From: Schaalia suimastitidis DSM 15538
GTDB lineage: Bacteria; Actinomycetota; Actinomycetes; Actinomycetales; Actinomycetaceae
DNA length: 64,000 nucleotides
Direction: 5' to 3'
Assembly: GCF_000429105.1 (NCBI RefSeq)
Contig: NZ_KE386848.1
Span: forward strand, 370,434 to 434,433
The translations under genes were made by a program, and so were the position numbers. This document shows positions 1-9,082 of the stretch, in pieces. Below the pieces are notes generated by a model that was not told the origin of the DNA, did not search any database, and saw nothing but the letters and a program-made list of their open reading frames with translations. Position 1 is the stretch's first letter. Each line of letters begins with the position of its first letter.

Positions 1-1
1 G

Positions 2-74
<73 letters not shown>

Positions 75-228
75 GGTGGTCATGCGACCAAGTGGATACT
101 TTACCCCTAACCCTGTGGGGAACTCAAATCAACACAACGAGGATCAGGACACATTCACCTCTAGGGCCACTACTTGCAGCACAAGTATGAGGCGCTACGC
201 TAAGTGAAGCACATACTGAGGAGGCCAC

Positions 229-915
229 ATGTTGGAACCTGCCCCCCAAGCGGCAGCATCAACCGTTGCTCAGGACTACCTCAAAGCCATATGGGCAGCA
301 GAAACAGACGGGGGAGTGGGCCTGAGTATCAATGAACTGGCCCGCCGCACGGGGGTGGTTGCATCAACAGCCTCAGAAAACGTGCGACGCCTAGCCGACC
401 AAGGATTAATCGACCACACTCCCTACAAAAAAGCGCGCCTGACCGCAGCTGGCCGTGCCGTCGCAGTCGGCATTATTCGACGCCACCGCATTCTGGAAAG
501 CTACCTGCATGAAGTGCTTGGTTTCGAATGGGATGAAGTACACGAAGAAGCCGAAATCCTTGAACACGCCATCTCCGACCGCCTTTTGGACCGCTTGGAT
601 GCTGCGCTCGGCTACCCCACACGAGACCCGCACGGAGACCCCATTCCATTAGCGGATGGCACATTGAAACAACCAGTGACGATCACCCTCAGTGAACTCC
701 CACACCACGTGAAAGCCCAAGTGTCGCGTGTCAGCGATGAAGACCCAGCCGCCATGCGAGCCATCAACGACGCTGGCCTACGCCTCGACGCGAAGATCAG
801 CATCGAGGCACGAAGCCTCCACTCATTGACCCTACGCATAACAGACAGCGGCGCCCTTGGCGTCCTTGACAGTGCCTACAGTCACCTAGTCCACGTCGAA
901 ATCGTCGACCACTAA
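229..915 (+). CDS. DtxR-family metal-dependent repressor, MntR-like ligand set
   Basis: A 228-residue transcriptional repressor of the DtxR/IdeR/MntR family. Residues 12-75 form the winged helix, about 76-125 the dimerisation and metal-binding helices, and the C-terminal 75 residues a FeoA/SH3-like domain, so the length is that of full DtxR proteins. Primary-site ligands line up as H86, E90 and H105. At the second site the DtxR methionine is replaced by D16 and the DtxR cysteine by E109, followed by E112 and H113. Asp and Glu at those two places are what manganese sensors such as MntR have, so I infer a manganese rather than iron response. A GAGGAGG-like site precedes the ATG. No metal transporter gene is adjacent. 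Targets cannot be read from this window. Confidence 0.88.
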   Translation: MLEPAPQAAASTVAQDYLKAIWAAETDGGVGLSINELARRTGVVASTASENVRRLADQGLIDHTPYKKARLTAAGRAVAVGIIRRHRILESYLHEVLGFEWDEVHEEAEILEHAISDRLLDRLDAALGYPTRDPHGDPIPLADGTLKQPVTITLSELPHHVKAQVSRVSDEDPAAMRAINDAGLRLDAKISIEARSLHSLTLRITDSGALGVLDSAYSHLVHVEIVDH

Positions 916-1009
916 GCGGTCACGACCACCAAGCCGTCTCGGTCGCTTAGCCCGCTCGACCAATCAGCCCGCTCCAGCGGTGGCCTGAGGCCATTCGCCA
1001 CTTGAACAC

Positions 1010-1450
1010 TTATAGGAGCGCGTCGATGCGGGTAGGCACATAAGCCCCGTGCCCCTGCGTCTGCAAAGTCTTCCGCAAACGCTTGGCCGCCTCGTCAAGC
1101 TCCTGCGCTGATGCTGCCTGCGCATTGCCGAGGTGACAATCCGCTTCGCTGCGCGCAGGAATTACGTGCAGATGCGTGTGCGGCACCTCAAAACCGGCAA
1201 TAATCAGCGCGCAACGATCCACCTCAAAGGTTGTTTCCTGCGCCAATGCAATAATGCGAGCCACTCGCATGAGATGCTCAGCGATATCGGATGGACAGTC
1301 AGTCCATTTTGCCCACGGCTGACGCGGAATAACGAGCGCATGACCTGGCCCTACCGGCTCGATCGTCGAAATCACCACGCAGATATCGTCTGCCCACAGA
1401 AAACGCCCAGCCCACTCGCCCGAGATAATCTTTTCAAAAACAGTGCTCAT
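1010..1450 (-). CDS. HIT-family nucleotide hydrolase/transferase
   Basis: A 146-residue cytoplasmic histidine-triad protein. The signature HTHLHVIP near the middle is the HxHxH nucleotide-phosphate binding and catalytic motif. The N-terminal half (FEKIISGEW, then PGHALVIPR) is the usual HIT core. Family members hydrolyse or transfer nucleoside monophosphates from adenylylated substrates; the specific substrate is unknown. I chose the ATG that starts MSTVFEK; a GTG 24 bases upstream in frame is possible, and the AGGCGAGAG sequence between them is placed rather far from the ATG. It is divergent from leuS and stands alone. Confidence 0.85.
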   Translation of the reverse strand: MSTVFEKIISGEWAGRFLWADDICVVISTIEPVGPGHALVIPRQPWAKWTDCPSDIAEHLMRVARIIALAQETTFEVDRCALIIAGFEVPHTHLHVIPARSEADCHLGNAQAASAQELDEAAKRLRKTLQTQGHGAYVPTRIDALL

Positions 1451-1501
1451 GCGTGTAATTGTCTCTCGCCTCACTGCCTCATGTCGTGGATTCGAGCGGG
1501 T

Positions 1502-1530
1502 TTGGGACGCATCATGGACTACCCTAGGAT
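1502..1530 (+). promoter_or_regulatory. candidate promoter for leuS
   Basis: TTGGGA at 1502-1507 and TAGGAT at 1525-1530 are separated by 17 bases and lie about 50 bases before the leuS ATG. The spacing is ideal and both hexamers are near consensus, but this is by eye only. Confidence 0.4.
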
Positions 1531-1579
1531 GACGTTAGATCAGTGAAATCACCGTTGGACCGACAAGGAACGTGCGCAT

Positions 1580-4513
1580 ATGTCCTCGACTCAGCCCGCC
1601 ATCCCCGCCCATCGCTATACGGCCGAGCTTGCCGAGACGATTGAACTTAAATGGCAAGACCGGTGGGAGGAGCGCGGCACGTTCCATGCGGATAACCCCG
1701 AAGGTGACCTTGCGGGCCCATTGGCGGACAAACACCCCTTCTTCCTGCTCGACATGTTCCCTTACCCGTCAGGTAAAGGTCTACATGTGGGGCACCCGCT
1801 GGGTTATATCGCCACCGACACGGTGGCACGCTTCCACCGTATGAAGGGCGACAACGTCCTGTACACCATGGGCTACGATGCATTCGGCTTGCCTGCAGAA
1901 CAATACGCTGTCCAAACGGGGCAACACCCGCGCGTGACAACGGACGAAAATATTGCCAATATGCGGCGCCAACTGCGCCGCCTAGGCCTGTCTCACGACC
2001 AACGCCGCTCGCTGTCGACAACCGACGTTGACTACGTGCGGTGGACGCAATGGATCTTCACCCAGATTTTTAACAGCTGGTTTGATCCAGAGGCAATCGC
2101 TCCTGACGGTTCACAAGGAGCCGCCAGGCCAGTATCCGAACTGCGTGACAAACTAGCTGCCGGCGACGTTGCACTTCCCGATGGCCGCCCCTGGGAGGAA
2201 CTGAACGCAGTTGAGCAGGCACGCGTCGTCGACAGTTTCCGCCTGGCCTACATTTCCGAGGCGCCCGTCAACTGGTGCCCTGGCCTGGGAACTGTCCTTG
2301 CCAACGAAGAAGTTACCGCTGACGGACGCTCAGAACGTGGAAATTTTCCTGTCTTTAAACGCAACCTCCGCCAATGGATGATGCGGATTACCGCTTACGG
2401 TCAGCGCCTCGAAAATGACCTGGACACCATTAACTGGCCTGACAAAGTGCGGTCTATGCAGCGCAACTGGATTGGCCGAAGTGAAGGTGCCACCGTCACC
2501 TTCCAAGTACCAGGCGCCACCCAGGCAGGTAGCGTCGTCAACGAACTACAGGTGTACACCACACGTCCTGACACCCTTTTCGGCGCCACTTTCATGGTGG
2601 TCGCCCCCGAACACCCACTCCTCGGTGGCACCATCGGCGGCGAAGCGGACGATGCTGACGCGCTGACAGTGCCTGCCCTTTGGCCGGACGGCACCAAGGA
2701 GGCATGGCGCGGAACCTACGCTTCGCCTCGTGACGCAGTTGCTGCCTACCGCGCACAGGCGGCCCGCAAAACCGAAATGGAACGCACCGCGGAAGACCGC
2801 GAGAAGACCGGCGTATTCACCGGCTTTTACGGGACGAACCCCACTAATGGCCACGCTGTCCCCATTTTCGTTGCTGACTACGTCCTGTGGGGTTACGGTA
2901 CAGGTGCCATTATGGCCGTACCTGCCCACGACCAACGCGACTGGGATTTCGCGCGCGCCTTCGACCTTGACGTGATCCGCACAATCGGTGACGCGAACGA
3001 TCCCTATGGGCATGATCTCGATGACAGCGCATACACGGGCGACGGCATTGCGGTGGACTCGGCGAATGATGAAATCAGCTTGAATGGCATGTCAAAAGAT
3101 GAAGCCAAGGCAGCAATGACCCAGTGGCTGGAGTCGAAGGGACTCGGACACGGTACGGTCACCTACCGCCTCCGGGACTGGCTGTTTAGTCGTCAACGAT
3201 ACTGGGGTGAGCCTTTCCCCATTGTGTGGGACGACAACGGACTTCCTCACGCATTGCCTGAAGACATGCTGCCTGTGGAACTGCCGGAAATCTCTGACTA
3301 TTCACCGCGTACCTTCGACCCGGATGACTCCCAGTCCTCACCGGACGCGCCCTTAGGTCGAGCAGACGAATGGGTTGAAGTGGAACTTGACCTTGGAGAC
3401 GGCCTGAAGAAATATCGCCGTGAAACCAATACGATGCCGCAATGGGCAGGGTCATGCTGGTACGAAATGCGTTATACCGACCCCAACAACGACGAAGCTT
3501 TGGCGTCTGCGGCGAATTTGGACTACTGGATGGGCCCCAGGGAAGGTAAACCCAGTGGCGGCACTGACCTTTATGTTGGCGGTGTTGAACATGCGGTACT
3601 TCACCTGCTGTATGCGCGTTTCTGGCAGAAAGTACTGTTCGATTTGGGCCACGTACCCGATGCCGAGCCTTACCACACACTTTTTAACCAAGGGTATGTG
3701 CAGGCCTACGCTTATACCGACGAACGTAAACAGTACGTGCCTGCCGACGAAGTTGAAGGTGACGAGGCTACCGGATTTACGTGGAATGGCCAACCTGTTA
3801 ACCGCGAATACGGCAAGATGGGGAAGTCTCTGAAGAATATCGTCACCCCAGATGAAATGTATGACGCCTATGGTGCAGACGTATTCCGTGTCTACGAGAT
3901 GAGCATGGGACCACTCGACGTTTCCCGTCCGTGGGAAACGCGTGCAGTGGTTGGTTCGCAGCGCTTTTTGCAGCGCCTATGGCGTAATGCTGTCGACGAA
4001 AATACCGGTGAAGTGACTGTCACTGACGAGGCCGCGGATTTGGAAACACGGCGCCTGCTGGCTCGCACTATCGCCGACGTCACCGTTGAGTATGAAAATA
4101 TGCGGGTCAATACGGCGGTTGCGAAACTCATCGTGTTGAATAACCACATCACGTCGTTGCCTGCAGTGCCACGCGAAATCATGGAGCCACTAGTACTGAT
4201 GGTGTCTCCCGTTGCCCCGCATATCGCAGAAGAACTTTGGGAACGACTGGGCCACGATGAATCATTGGCGCGTGTTCCCTTCCCTGTGGTCACTGATGAG
4301 TCGCTGCTGGTTGAAGACACGGTTACTGCCATTGTTCAAGCCAACGGAAAGGTACGTGCACGTCTCGAGGTGTCGCCAAGTATTAGTGGTGATGACCTGC
4401 AGGCTGCCGCGCTGGAGTTGGCGCCAATTCAGCGACTCCTTGACGGACGCGAGCCGTTGAAGGTGATTGTGCGCGCACCGTCACTGGTCAATATTGTGTT
4501 GCCGAAGAACTGA
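1580..4513 (+). CDS. leuS: leucyl-tRNA synthetase
   Basis: A 977-residue class I aminoacyl-tRNA synthetase that charges tRNA-Leu. The HIGH signature appears as HVGH at 69-72 in the context [14 protein letters not shown], which is characteristic of LeuRS. The KMSKS loop appears as KMGKS at 746-750. Between them lies the long CP1 editing insertion (about 290-500, with the [11 protein letters not shown] region) that hydrolyses mischarged tRNA. The anticodon-binding region follows from about 790. Length is typical or slightly long (the family is usually 830-970), with an insertion rich in Asp around 2640-2760. The next gene starts two bases after the stop, so the pair is probably cotranscribed. 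I saw no T-box or leader peptide upstream. Confidence 0.97.
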   Translation: MSSTQPAIPAHRYTAELAETIELKWQDRWEERGTFHADNPEGDLAGPLADKHPFFLLDMFPYPSGKGLHVGHPLGYIATDTVARFHRMKGDNVLYTMGYDAFGLPAEQYAVQTGQHPRVTTDENIANMRRQLRRLGLSHDQRRSLSTTDVDYVRWTQWIFTQIFNSWFDPEAIAPDGSQGAARPVSELRDKLAAGDVALPDGRPWEELNAVEQARVVDSFRLAYISEAPVNWCPGLGTVLANEEVTADGRSERGNFPVFKRNLRQWMMRITAYGQRLENDLDTINWPDKVRSMQRNWIGRSEGATVTFQVPGATQAGSVVNELQVYTTRPDTLFGATFMVVAPEHPLLGGTIGGEADDADALTVPALWPDGTKEAWRGTYASPRDAVAAYRAQAARKTEMERTAEDREKTGVFTGFYGTNPTNGHAVPIFVADYVLWGYGTGAIMAVPAHDQRDWDFARAFDLDVIRTIGDANDPYGHDLDDSAYTGDGIAVDSANDEISLNGMSKDEAKAAMTQWLESKGLGHGTVTYRLRDWLFSRQRYWGEPFPIVWDDNGLPHALPEDMLPVELPEISDYSPRTFDPDDSQSSPDAPLGRADEWVEVELDLGDGLKKYRRETNTMPQWAGSCWYEMRYTDPNNDEALASAANLDYWMGPREGKPSGGTDLYVGGVEHAVLHLLYARFWQKVLFDLGHVPDAEPYHTLFNQGYVQAYAYTDERKQYVPADEVEGDEATGFTWNGQPVNREYGKMGKSLKNIVTPDEMYDAYGADVFRVYEMSMGPLDVSRPWETRAVVGSQRFLQRLWRNAVDENTGEVTVTDEAADLETRRLLARTIADVTVEYENMRVNTAVAKLIVLNNHITSLPAVPREIMEPLVLMVSPVAPHIAEELWERLGHDESLARVPFPVVTDESLLVEDTVTAIVQANGKVRARLEVSPSISGDDLQAAALELAPIQRLLDGREPLKVIVRAPSLVNIVLPKN

Positions 4514-4515
4514 CG

Positions 4516-5550
4516 ATGCCTGAGGGAGATGCGGTCCGTCGCCTTGCCGACACATTCGACCATGTCTTTTGTGGGTATGCGTGTGAGGTGACATCACCGC
4601 AGGGACGTTTTGCTGCCTCGGCGGCGCGTATTAATGGGATGGTACTTGTTGGTGCGCGTGCCGTGGGCAAACATATGTTCCTTGGTTTTGCTCCACCTGA
4701 GCTTGCGGTACCTACTGTCAGCGAATATGCGCGTGCGGTGCGGCCAACGCAACCTATCGACGGTGTCGTGCACTGGGTGCATATTCACCTGGGGCTTTAT
4801 GGTTGGTGGCGTTTTAACGGCGATAGTTCTATTGACGACGCTGGACATGGCGTTGTACGTCGCAACGTGAGTCGGGTTGGTCCTAAAGATCGTCACCGCC
4901 CTATGAAGTGGGGTGGGGGAGCAATGAATGACGATGACGTGCCCATTGACGAGGCCGAGGCGGGGCATCCGTGGCAGGTGCCCGAGCCGGTGGGGCAGGT
5001 TCGTTTGCGCCTTGTTGCACCCCATGCGGTTGCCGATCTTGCAGGTCCAACACGATGTGAGTTGGTCAGTGATGAGCAGCGTTGTGTGGTCGAGGCGAAA
5101 TTAGGTCCTGATCCGCTGTGGCCTGGTGCGCGTGACGACGCCGAGGCGATGGCATGTTTCGTTGTCGCTGTACGCAAAACAAAGCGGGTCATCGGCGAAT
5201 TATTGATGGATCAGTCGATACTTGCAGGAGTTGGCAATATTTACCGGGCTGATGCACTGTTCTTGGCGGGGATTTCGCCGATGCGTCAGGGGCAAAGGGT
5301 GTCGCGCACCAGGTTGGAGGACCTGTGGCGTATTGTGTGTGACCTGATGAATCGTGGCTTTGAGGCTGGTTATCTCATCACGATGGACCCGCTTGAAGCA
5401 CCTGATCCTCCGATCGAAGGTGACGAGGAAGCATCCCGTTGGTATGTCTATCACCGTACTGGTAGGCCGTGCCTGCGGTGTAATACTCCTATCGCGGAAA
5501 AAGTGTTGCAGGGGAGGCGCCTTTTTTGGTGCCCGTCATGCCAGCGCTAG
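4516..5550 (+). CDS. Fpg/Nei-family DNA glycosylase/AP lyase (endonuclease VIII type)
   Basis: A 344-residue base-excision repair enzyme that removes oxidised bases and cuts the abasic site. The protein starts MPEGD; after Met removal the N-terminal Pro is the Schiff-base nucleophile and Glu3 the acid, both essential in this family. The conserved lysine sits in VGKHMFLGF. A helix-two-turn-helix with the LAGVGNIYRADALF motif follows at about 235-250. A four-cysteine zinc finger (CLRCN ... CPSCQ) ends the protein. PEGD rather than PELP points to the Nei rather than the MutM branch. It is about 60-80 residues longer than most family members because of a middle insertion (about 105-165) that looks poorly conserved. 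It lies two bases behind leuS. Confidence 0.92.
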   Translation: MPEGDAVRRLADTFDHVFCGYACEVTSPQGRFAASAARINGMVLVGARAVGKHMFLGFAPPELAVPTVSEYARAVRPTQPIDGVVHWVHIHLGLYGWWRFNGDSSIDDAGHGVVRRNVSRVGPKDRHRPMKWGGGAMNDDDVPIDEAEAGHPWQVPEPVGQVRLRLVAPHAVADLAGPTRCELVSDEQRCVVEAKLGPDPLWPGARDDAEAMACFVVAVRKTKRVIGELLMDQSILAGVGNIYRADALFLAGISPMRQGQRVSRTRLEDLWRIVCDLMNRGFEAGYLITMDPLEAPDPPIEGDEEASRWYVYHRTGRPCLRCNTPIAEKVLQGRRLFWCPSCQR

Positions 5551-5561
5551 CGGGGCTTGTG

Positions 5562-5625
5562 ACTGTGCGAGGTTTGCAGGTTGTTCGGACTGTGCGAGGT
5601 GCGCTGGTGTCTGACTATGCGAGGC
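5562..5625 (+). repeat. three imperfect copies of a 12-base repeat
   Basis: ACTGTGCGAGGT occurs at 5562-5573 and 5589-5600 exactly, and as ACTATGCGAGGC at 5614-5625. Starts are 27 and 25 bases apart. They fill the noncoding gap between the ends of the glycosylase gene and the convergent acetyltransferase gene. Function unknown; 5551-5694 holds nothing else I can name. Confidence 0.5.
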
Positions 5626-5694
5626 GCACTAAGGTACGCTGACGGGCCACCGCACGGGTGTGGGGCTGGCCCGGCGGAGGCGGCCGGCACCTTC

Positions 5695-6186
5695 TTAATC
5701 CTCGTCGAAACCTAAAGTGTCGTAGAGGCTCGCGGCAGCGCTGTGGTGCGCATCGAGGCGCAAGGTGAGGGTTTCCTCGCCCCAGGCGGTACACCGCCGC
5801 GCAATTTCGCCGACGAGTGCTGTGGCGATGCCGCGGCGTTGAAACTCTGGGTCAACCATGAGATCAAGAACAACGGGTCCTTGTGTTATTTCGTCGTCCC
5901 ACTCGGGGTGCGTCACTGCGAAAAGTGCGCCGACGAGTGTGCCTTCAAACCAAGCGCCAACAAAGGAGTCGTCGCGAGGCTTTCCAAAGGCGCCATCGAA
6001 GGTCATGCGTATCTCATCGGTGGCTGACCACAGCGCCTCTGCTGTTTCAGGCTCACCATATGCGGCCATGTGGAGGGCAGCAATTGCCGGAATGTCGTGG
6101 CGCGTAAGCGTCGCGATCTCGTAGTCGGCTGGTCGTTCGACATCAGCCAACACATCTAACTGTGCTCGTAACGTTCGCTGTGTCAT
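5695..6186 (-). CDS. GNAT-family N-acetyltransferase
   Basis: A 163-residue acetyltransferase of the GNAT fold. The acetyl-CoA loop reads VDPEFQRRGIATAL (the R/Q-x-x-G-x-A/G motif A), preceded by the beta strand VVLDLMV, and followed by LRLDAHHSAAASLYDTLGF, the usual motif B with the conserved Tyr. The acceptor substrate cannot be inferred. I chose the ATG starting MTQRTLR; an ATG 27 bases upstream is possible. Neither has a strong ribosome binding site. It is monocistronic on the minus strand. The 269 bases between it and cysE (6187-6455) hold no convincing gene. Confidence 0.82.
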   Translation of the reverse strand: MTQRTLRAQLDVLADVERPADYEIATLTRHDIPAIAALHMAAYGEPETAEALWSATDEIRMTFDGAFGKPRDDSFVGAWFEGTLVGALFAVTHPEWDDEITQGPVVLDLMVDPEFQRRGIATALVGEIARRCTAWGEETLTLRLDAHHSAAASLYDTLGFDED

Positions 6187-6455
6187 GAACCCAGTGTAAG
6201 TGACCTGATGCACATTTGGCGGGTCTTATGTCCAGCACGTCGCCTGTTCTGTCATGATGAAGTGAGGCAACGCGGGAGTTGCCCAGAATGCCCGTCAGGA
6301 AATACCGATCGACATGGTACATGTTGGAGAGCAAAACTCCCACGACGCTGCGAGTTTAGTGATTCGGACTGGTGCTGCGCCAGCGTCACCCTAGCGAGGC
6401 GGGTCTGCCTGTCAGATGTGGGGGAGGCGGACAGATGGTTCCACGCGGCGCGTTG

Positions 6456-7064
6456 CTAAATGTAGACCGATGGGTCCTCATAGCAGCATGGGTCAACGAT
6501 GAGGTCTTCATCGCGTTGGCGTGGCTTCGATGTTGGACGAATCTTCGCGGGAATGCCGATAGCAACTGAATCTTCCGGCATATCTTTGGTGACCACAGCA
6601 TTTGCTCCGACTTTTGAGCCTGAGCCGATGGTGATAGGTCCGAGGATCTTTGAGCCCGCCCCCAACATCACATGGTCGCCAACAGTAGGGTGTCGTTTAC
6701 CTGGCGTCATTGACACGCCACCAAGGGTGACACCGTGGAAGATGACCACATCATTGCCGACCTGCGCGGTTTCACCGATGACGACACCGGTCGCGTGGTC
6801 AATAAAGACTCTGCGTCCGATGCGCGCTGCGGGGTGAATGTCGACTCCGGTGAAGGAACGTGCAATTGACGACAAGATACGGGCAGGTGTGACCATGCCG
6901 CGATTCCATAACGCGTGGGAAATTCGGTGCGCCCACAGCGCATGAAGGCCGGGATAGGCCAAGGCAACCTCAACTTTTGAGCGCGCTGCAGGATCACGGC
7001 GCCGCACCGTGCGCACATCTTCCCCAAGTAGGGCGAAGGCGCTGGGGGTGTTGTGTAATTTCAT
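6456..7064 (-). CDS. cysE: serine O-acetyltransferase
   Basis: A 202-residue enzyme that makes O-acetylserine from serine and acetyl-CoA, the substrate of CysK. The N-terminal helical part (RRDPAARSKVEVALAYPGLHALWAHR) is the CysE signature, and from about residue 75 hexapeptide repeats form the left-handed beta helix with the catalytic region IDHATGVVIGETA. The short C-terminus ends in YI: an Ile at the extreme end is the residue CysE inserts into CysK to form the cysteine synthase complex, so complex formation is plausible. AAGGA six bases before the ATG fixes the start. It follows cysK by 66 bases on the same strand, so the two probably form an operon. Confidence 0.95.
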   Translation of the reverse strand: MKLHNTPSAFALLGEDVRTVRRRDPAARSKVEVALAYPGLHALWAHRISHALWNRGMVTPARILSSIARSFTGVDIHPAARIGRRVFIDHATGVVIGETAQVGNDVVIFHGVTLGGVSMTPGKRHPTVGDHVMLGAGSKILGPITIGSGSKVGANAVVTKDMPEDSVAIGIPAKIRPTSKPRQRDEDLIVDPCCYEDPSVYI

Positions 7065-7130
7065 CAGGATCCTTGTCACAGGGACCGTGTTGTGGGGCGA
7101 CGAGGCGCTTGGTGCCGCGCCCCACAACGG

Positions 7131-8063
7131 CTAGTCGCGAAGGTCTTCGAATAGCTTAGTTGAAAGGTAACGTTCACCGGTATCGGGTAGAACCACAACG
7201 ATGGTCTTGTCTGCGTTTTCAGGTCGTGAGGCCACCTCGATAGCTGCATATAGTGCAGCGCCGGAGGAAATGCCAACGAGCAGTCCCTCCTCGGCGGCGG
7301 CGCGACGAGAGGCATCCATCGCCTGGGTAGTTCCGACGGAAATTACTTCGTCAACGACGCTGGGGTCGTAGTTTTTGGCCACAAAATTTGGGCCAATGCC
7401 TTGAATCCCGTGCGGAGCAGGCGATCCACCTGTCAGTAGTGGCGATTCTTCCGGTTGGACGGCAACGATGTGCACCTCTGGTTTACGCTCTTTGAGGACC
7501 GCGCCGACACCTGAAACGGTACCGCCGGTCCCGACACCGGCTACGAGAATATCGATATTACCGTCCGTGTCAGCCCAGATTTCTTCCGCCGTGGTACGGC
7601 GGTGAACCGCAGGGTTAGCGGGATTGTCAAATTGTGAGGCGATGATGGACCCGGGACGCTCATCGCGTATACGTTCAGCCTCTGCCACGGCACCTTTGAT
7701 GCCTGTAGCGGGGTCGGTGAGAACCAATTCGGCGCCGAATGCGCGCATGAGGATGCGTCGCTCAATACTCATTGACGATGGCATGGTGATCACCACGTTA
7801 TAGCCACGCGATGCGCCCACCATAGCTAATGCCACACCAGTATTACCTGAGGTGGCTTCAATGATCGTGCCGCCCGGTACCAGTGCACCTGAGGCTTCGG
7901 CAGCGTCAATAATCGAGGCGGCAATACGGTCTTTGACCGACGATGCGGGGTTGAATGCTTCAACTTTTGCCAAAACCTTGCGGTGAGCTCCAGTGAGTCG
8001 GTTCAGGCGAACGAGGGGGGTATTGCCAATAAGTTCTGAAACATTGTTCGCGATACGGGGCAT
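7131..8063 (-). CDS. cysK: cysteine synthase A (O-acetylserine sulfhydrylase)
   Basis: A 310-residue PLP enzyme converting O-acetylserine and sulfide to cysteine. The PLP lysine is K44 in NPASSVKDR, the substrate loop is EATSGNTG, the phosphate-binding loop is GVGTGGT, and the C-terminal serine loop follows GISSGAA. An AAGGAGA sequence precedes the ATG. It is the first gene of a cysK-cysE pair. Just upstream and overlapping its first 20 codons in another frame is a Cys-rich ORF (8003-8161) that may act as a cysteine-responsive leader. Confidence 0.97.
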   Translation of the reverse strand: MPRIANNVSELIGNTPLVRLNRLTGAHRKVLAKVEAFNPASSVKDRIAASIIDAAEASGALVPGGTIIEATSGNTGVALAMVGASRGYNVVITMPSSMSIERRILMRAFGAELVLTDPATGIKGAVAEAERIRDERPGSIIASQFDNPANPAVHRRTTAEEIWADTDGNIDILVAGVGTGGTVSGVGAVLKERKPEVHIVAVQPEESPLLTGGSPAPHGIQGIGPNFVAKNYDPSVVDEVISVGTTQAMDASRRAAAEEGLLVGISSGAALYAAIEVASRPENADKTIVVVLPDTGERYLSTKLFEDLRD

Positions 8064-8161
8064 GGGGTCTCCTTAAGACAGATATTTGAAAAACATGGTG
8101 TTGCGGCACAGCTGTCACTACATGGGCGAACGACGGTGCACAAAAGCACCTGTAAGGCCAT
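8003..8161 (-). other. Cys-rich upstream ORF overlapping cysK start (candidate leader)
   Basis: On the minus strand an ATG at 8161 opens a 52-codon frame with Cys at codons 8, 14, 18, 23, 28 and 34, and an AGGGCGA sequence just before the start. Codons 30-31 (AAG GAG) are the cysK ribosome binding site and the frame runs 61 bases into cysK. Translation of this ORF would therefore pass over the cysK initiation region. Cysteine attenuation by poly-Cys leader ORFs is known in mycobacteria, but there the Cys codons are consecutive. It could be a chance frame. Confidence 0.3.
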
Positions 8162-8256
8162 TCGCCCTACAGACAGGAAAGACAAAAAAGGGTGCGATAG
8201 CGCGACGTGTGACCCAAGAGGGGGTAGACGCTTCGCAATTCCAACATGCTGCAACC

Positions 8257-8919
8257 TTAAAACGAGTCGTCGCTTGCGTCCACTTCAACGCATGTGCTGC
8301 CCGCCCTACGGACGATTGCTCTACCTTGGCTAAGGCGTGCCAACAGGCTGACAAGGGCTTTGTGGAGTGTGTTGTCAATGCCTAGCCGTAGTCTGACATC
8401 GTCGCCCCATGCCACGTCAAGGACCCGCGCACCCAGATGACGCACCTCGGCCTCAATGCGTCCCGCCTCCATAGGGTCAAGGTGAACGTCATATACCTCA
8501 ACCTGTGTCCGCAAGGAGCGGGGGACAGTATGGAGACATTGCGCTACAGCGCCGGAGTAGGCGCGGATTAAGCCACCAGTTCCAAGTAGGACGCCACCGA
8601 AATAGCGAACCACGACCGCAGTAACATTCCACATGTCTGATGCACGCAGTACTTCAAGTATTGGTGTGCCAGCAGTGCCGGCAGGCTCGCCATCGTCGCT
8701 TGAATGTTGGTGAGGGCTGTGTCCTTCTTCGGCAATGAGGTAGGCACTGCACACATGTCGTGCCTGGGGATGCTGCTGGCGAATACTGTCGATAAAGGCA
8801 CGTGCATCCTGCGGGGTATCGGTGCGCGCGATGTACGAAATAAAGCGGGAGCGTTTAACTTCCATTTCGTGTACCGTGACGCTAGCCGCCTGTGGTACAA
8901 GGATTGCCGCATTATGCAT
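8257..8919 (-). CDS. YigZ/IMPACT-family protein
   Basis: A 220-residue protein of the YigZ (UPF0029/IMPACT) family. The N-terminal domain carries VKRSRFISYIARTDT, then HVCSAYLI and SDDGEPAGTAGTPIL, then VVVRYFGGVLLGTGGLIRAYSGA, all hallmarks of the family. The C-terminal 70 residues match the ferredoxin-like DUF1949 region. Biochemical role is not firmly established; eukaryotic relatives affect translation control. I start it at the ATG of MHNAAIL because the family motif begins about 20 residues later; a GGAGG lies somewhat far upstream (12 bases). It is not in an obvious operon. Confidence 0.88.
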   Translation of the reverse strand: MHNAAILVPQAASVTVHEMEVKRSRFISYIARTDTPQDARAFIDSIRQQHPQARHVCSAYLIAEEGHSPHQHSSDDGEPAGTAGTPILEVLRASDMWNVTAVVVRYFGGVLLGTGGLIRAYSGAVAQCLHTVPRSLRTQVEVYDVHLDPMEAGRIEAEVRHLGARVLDVAWGDDVRLRLGIDNTLHKALVSLLARLSQGRAIVRRAGSTCVEVDASDDSF

Positions 8920-9082
8920 GTGTGTGTCCAACCTCCATCGCACTACTGTAATTGTCCCACGTGGATGCAGGTGTATCGACCTCGTTGGCATTGCGGCAGT
9001 AGAGGCGTCCCGAAAGCGTCTATGTGGATGGAGGTATTTCGACCCCGTTCGCCGAGTACCACAATGACAACACAGCCGGGCA

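Noticed and set aside
1451-1579. Leader peptide or T-box upstream of leuS
   Set aside because: The region is short, shows a plain promoter and has no Leu-codon run or conserved T-box sequence.
6187-6455. Small ORFs between cysE and the acetyltransferase gene
   Set aside because: The best (about 25 codons from 6314) lacks a ribosome binding site and any motif.
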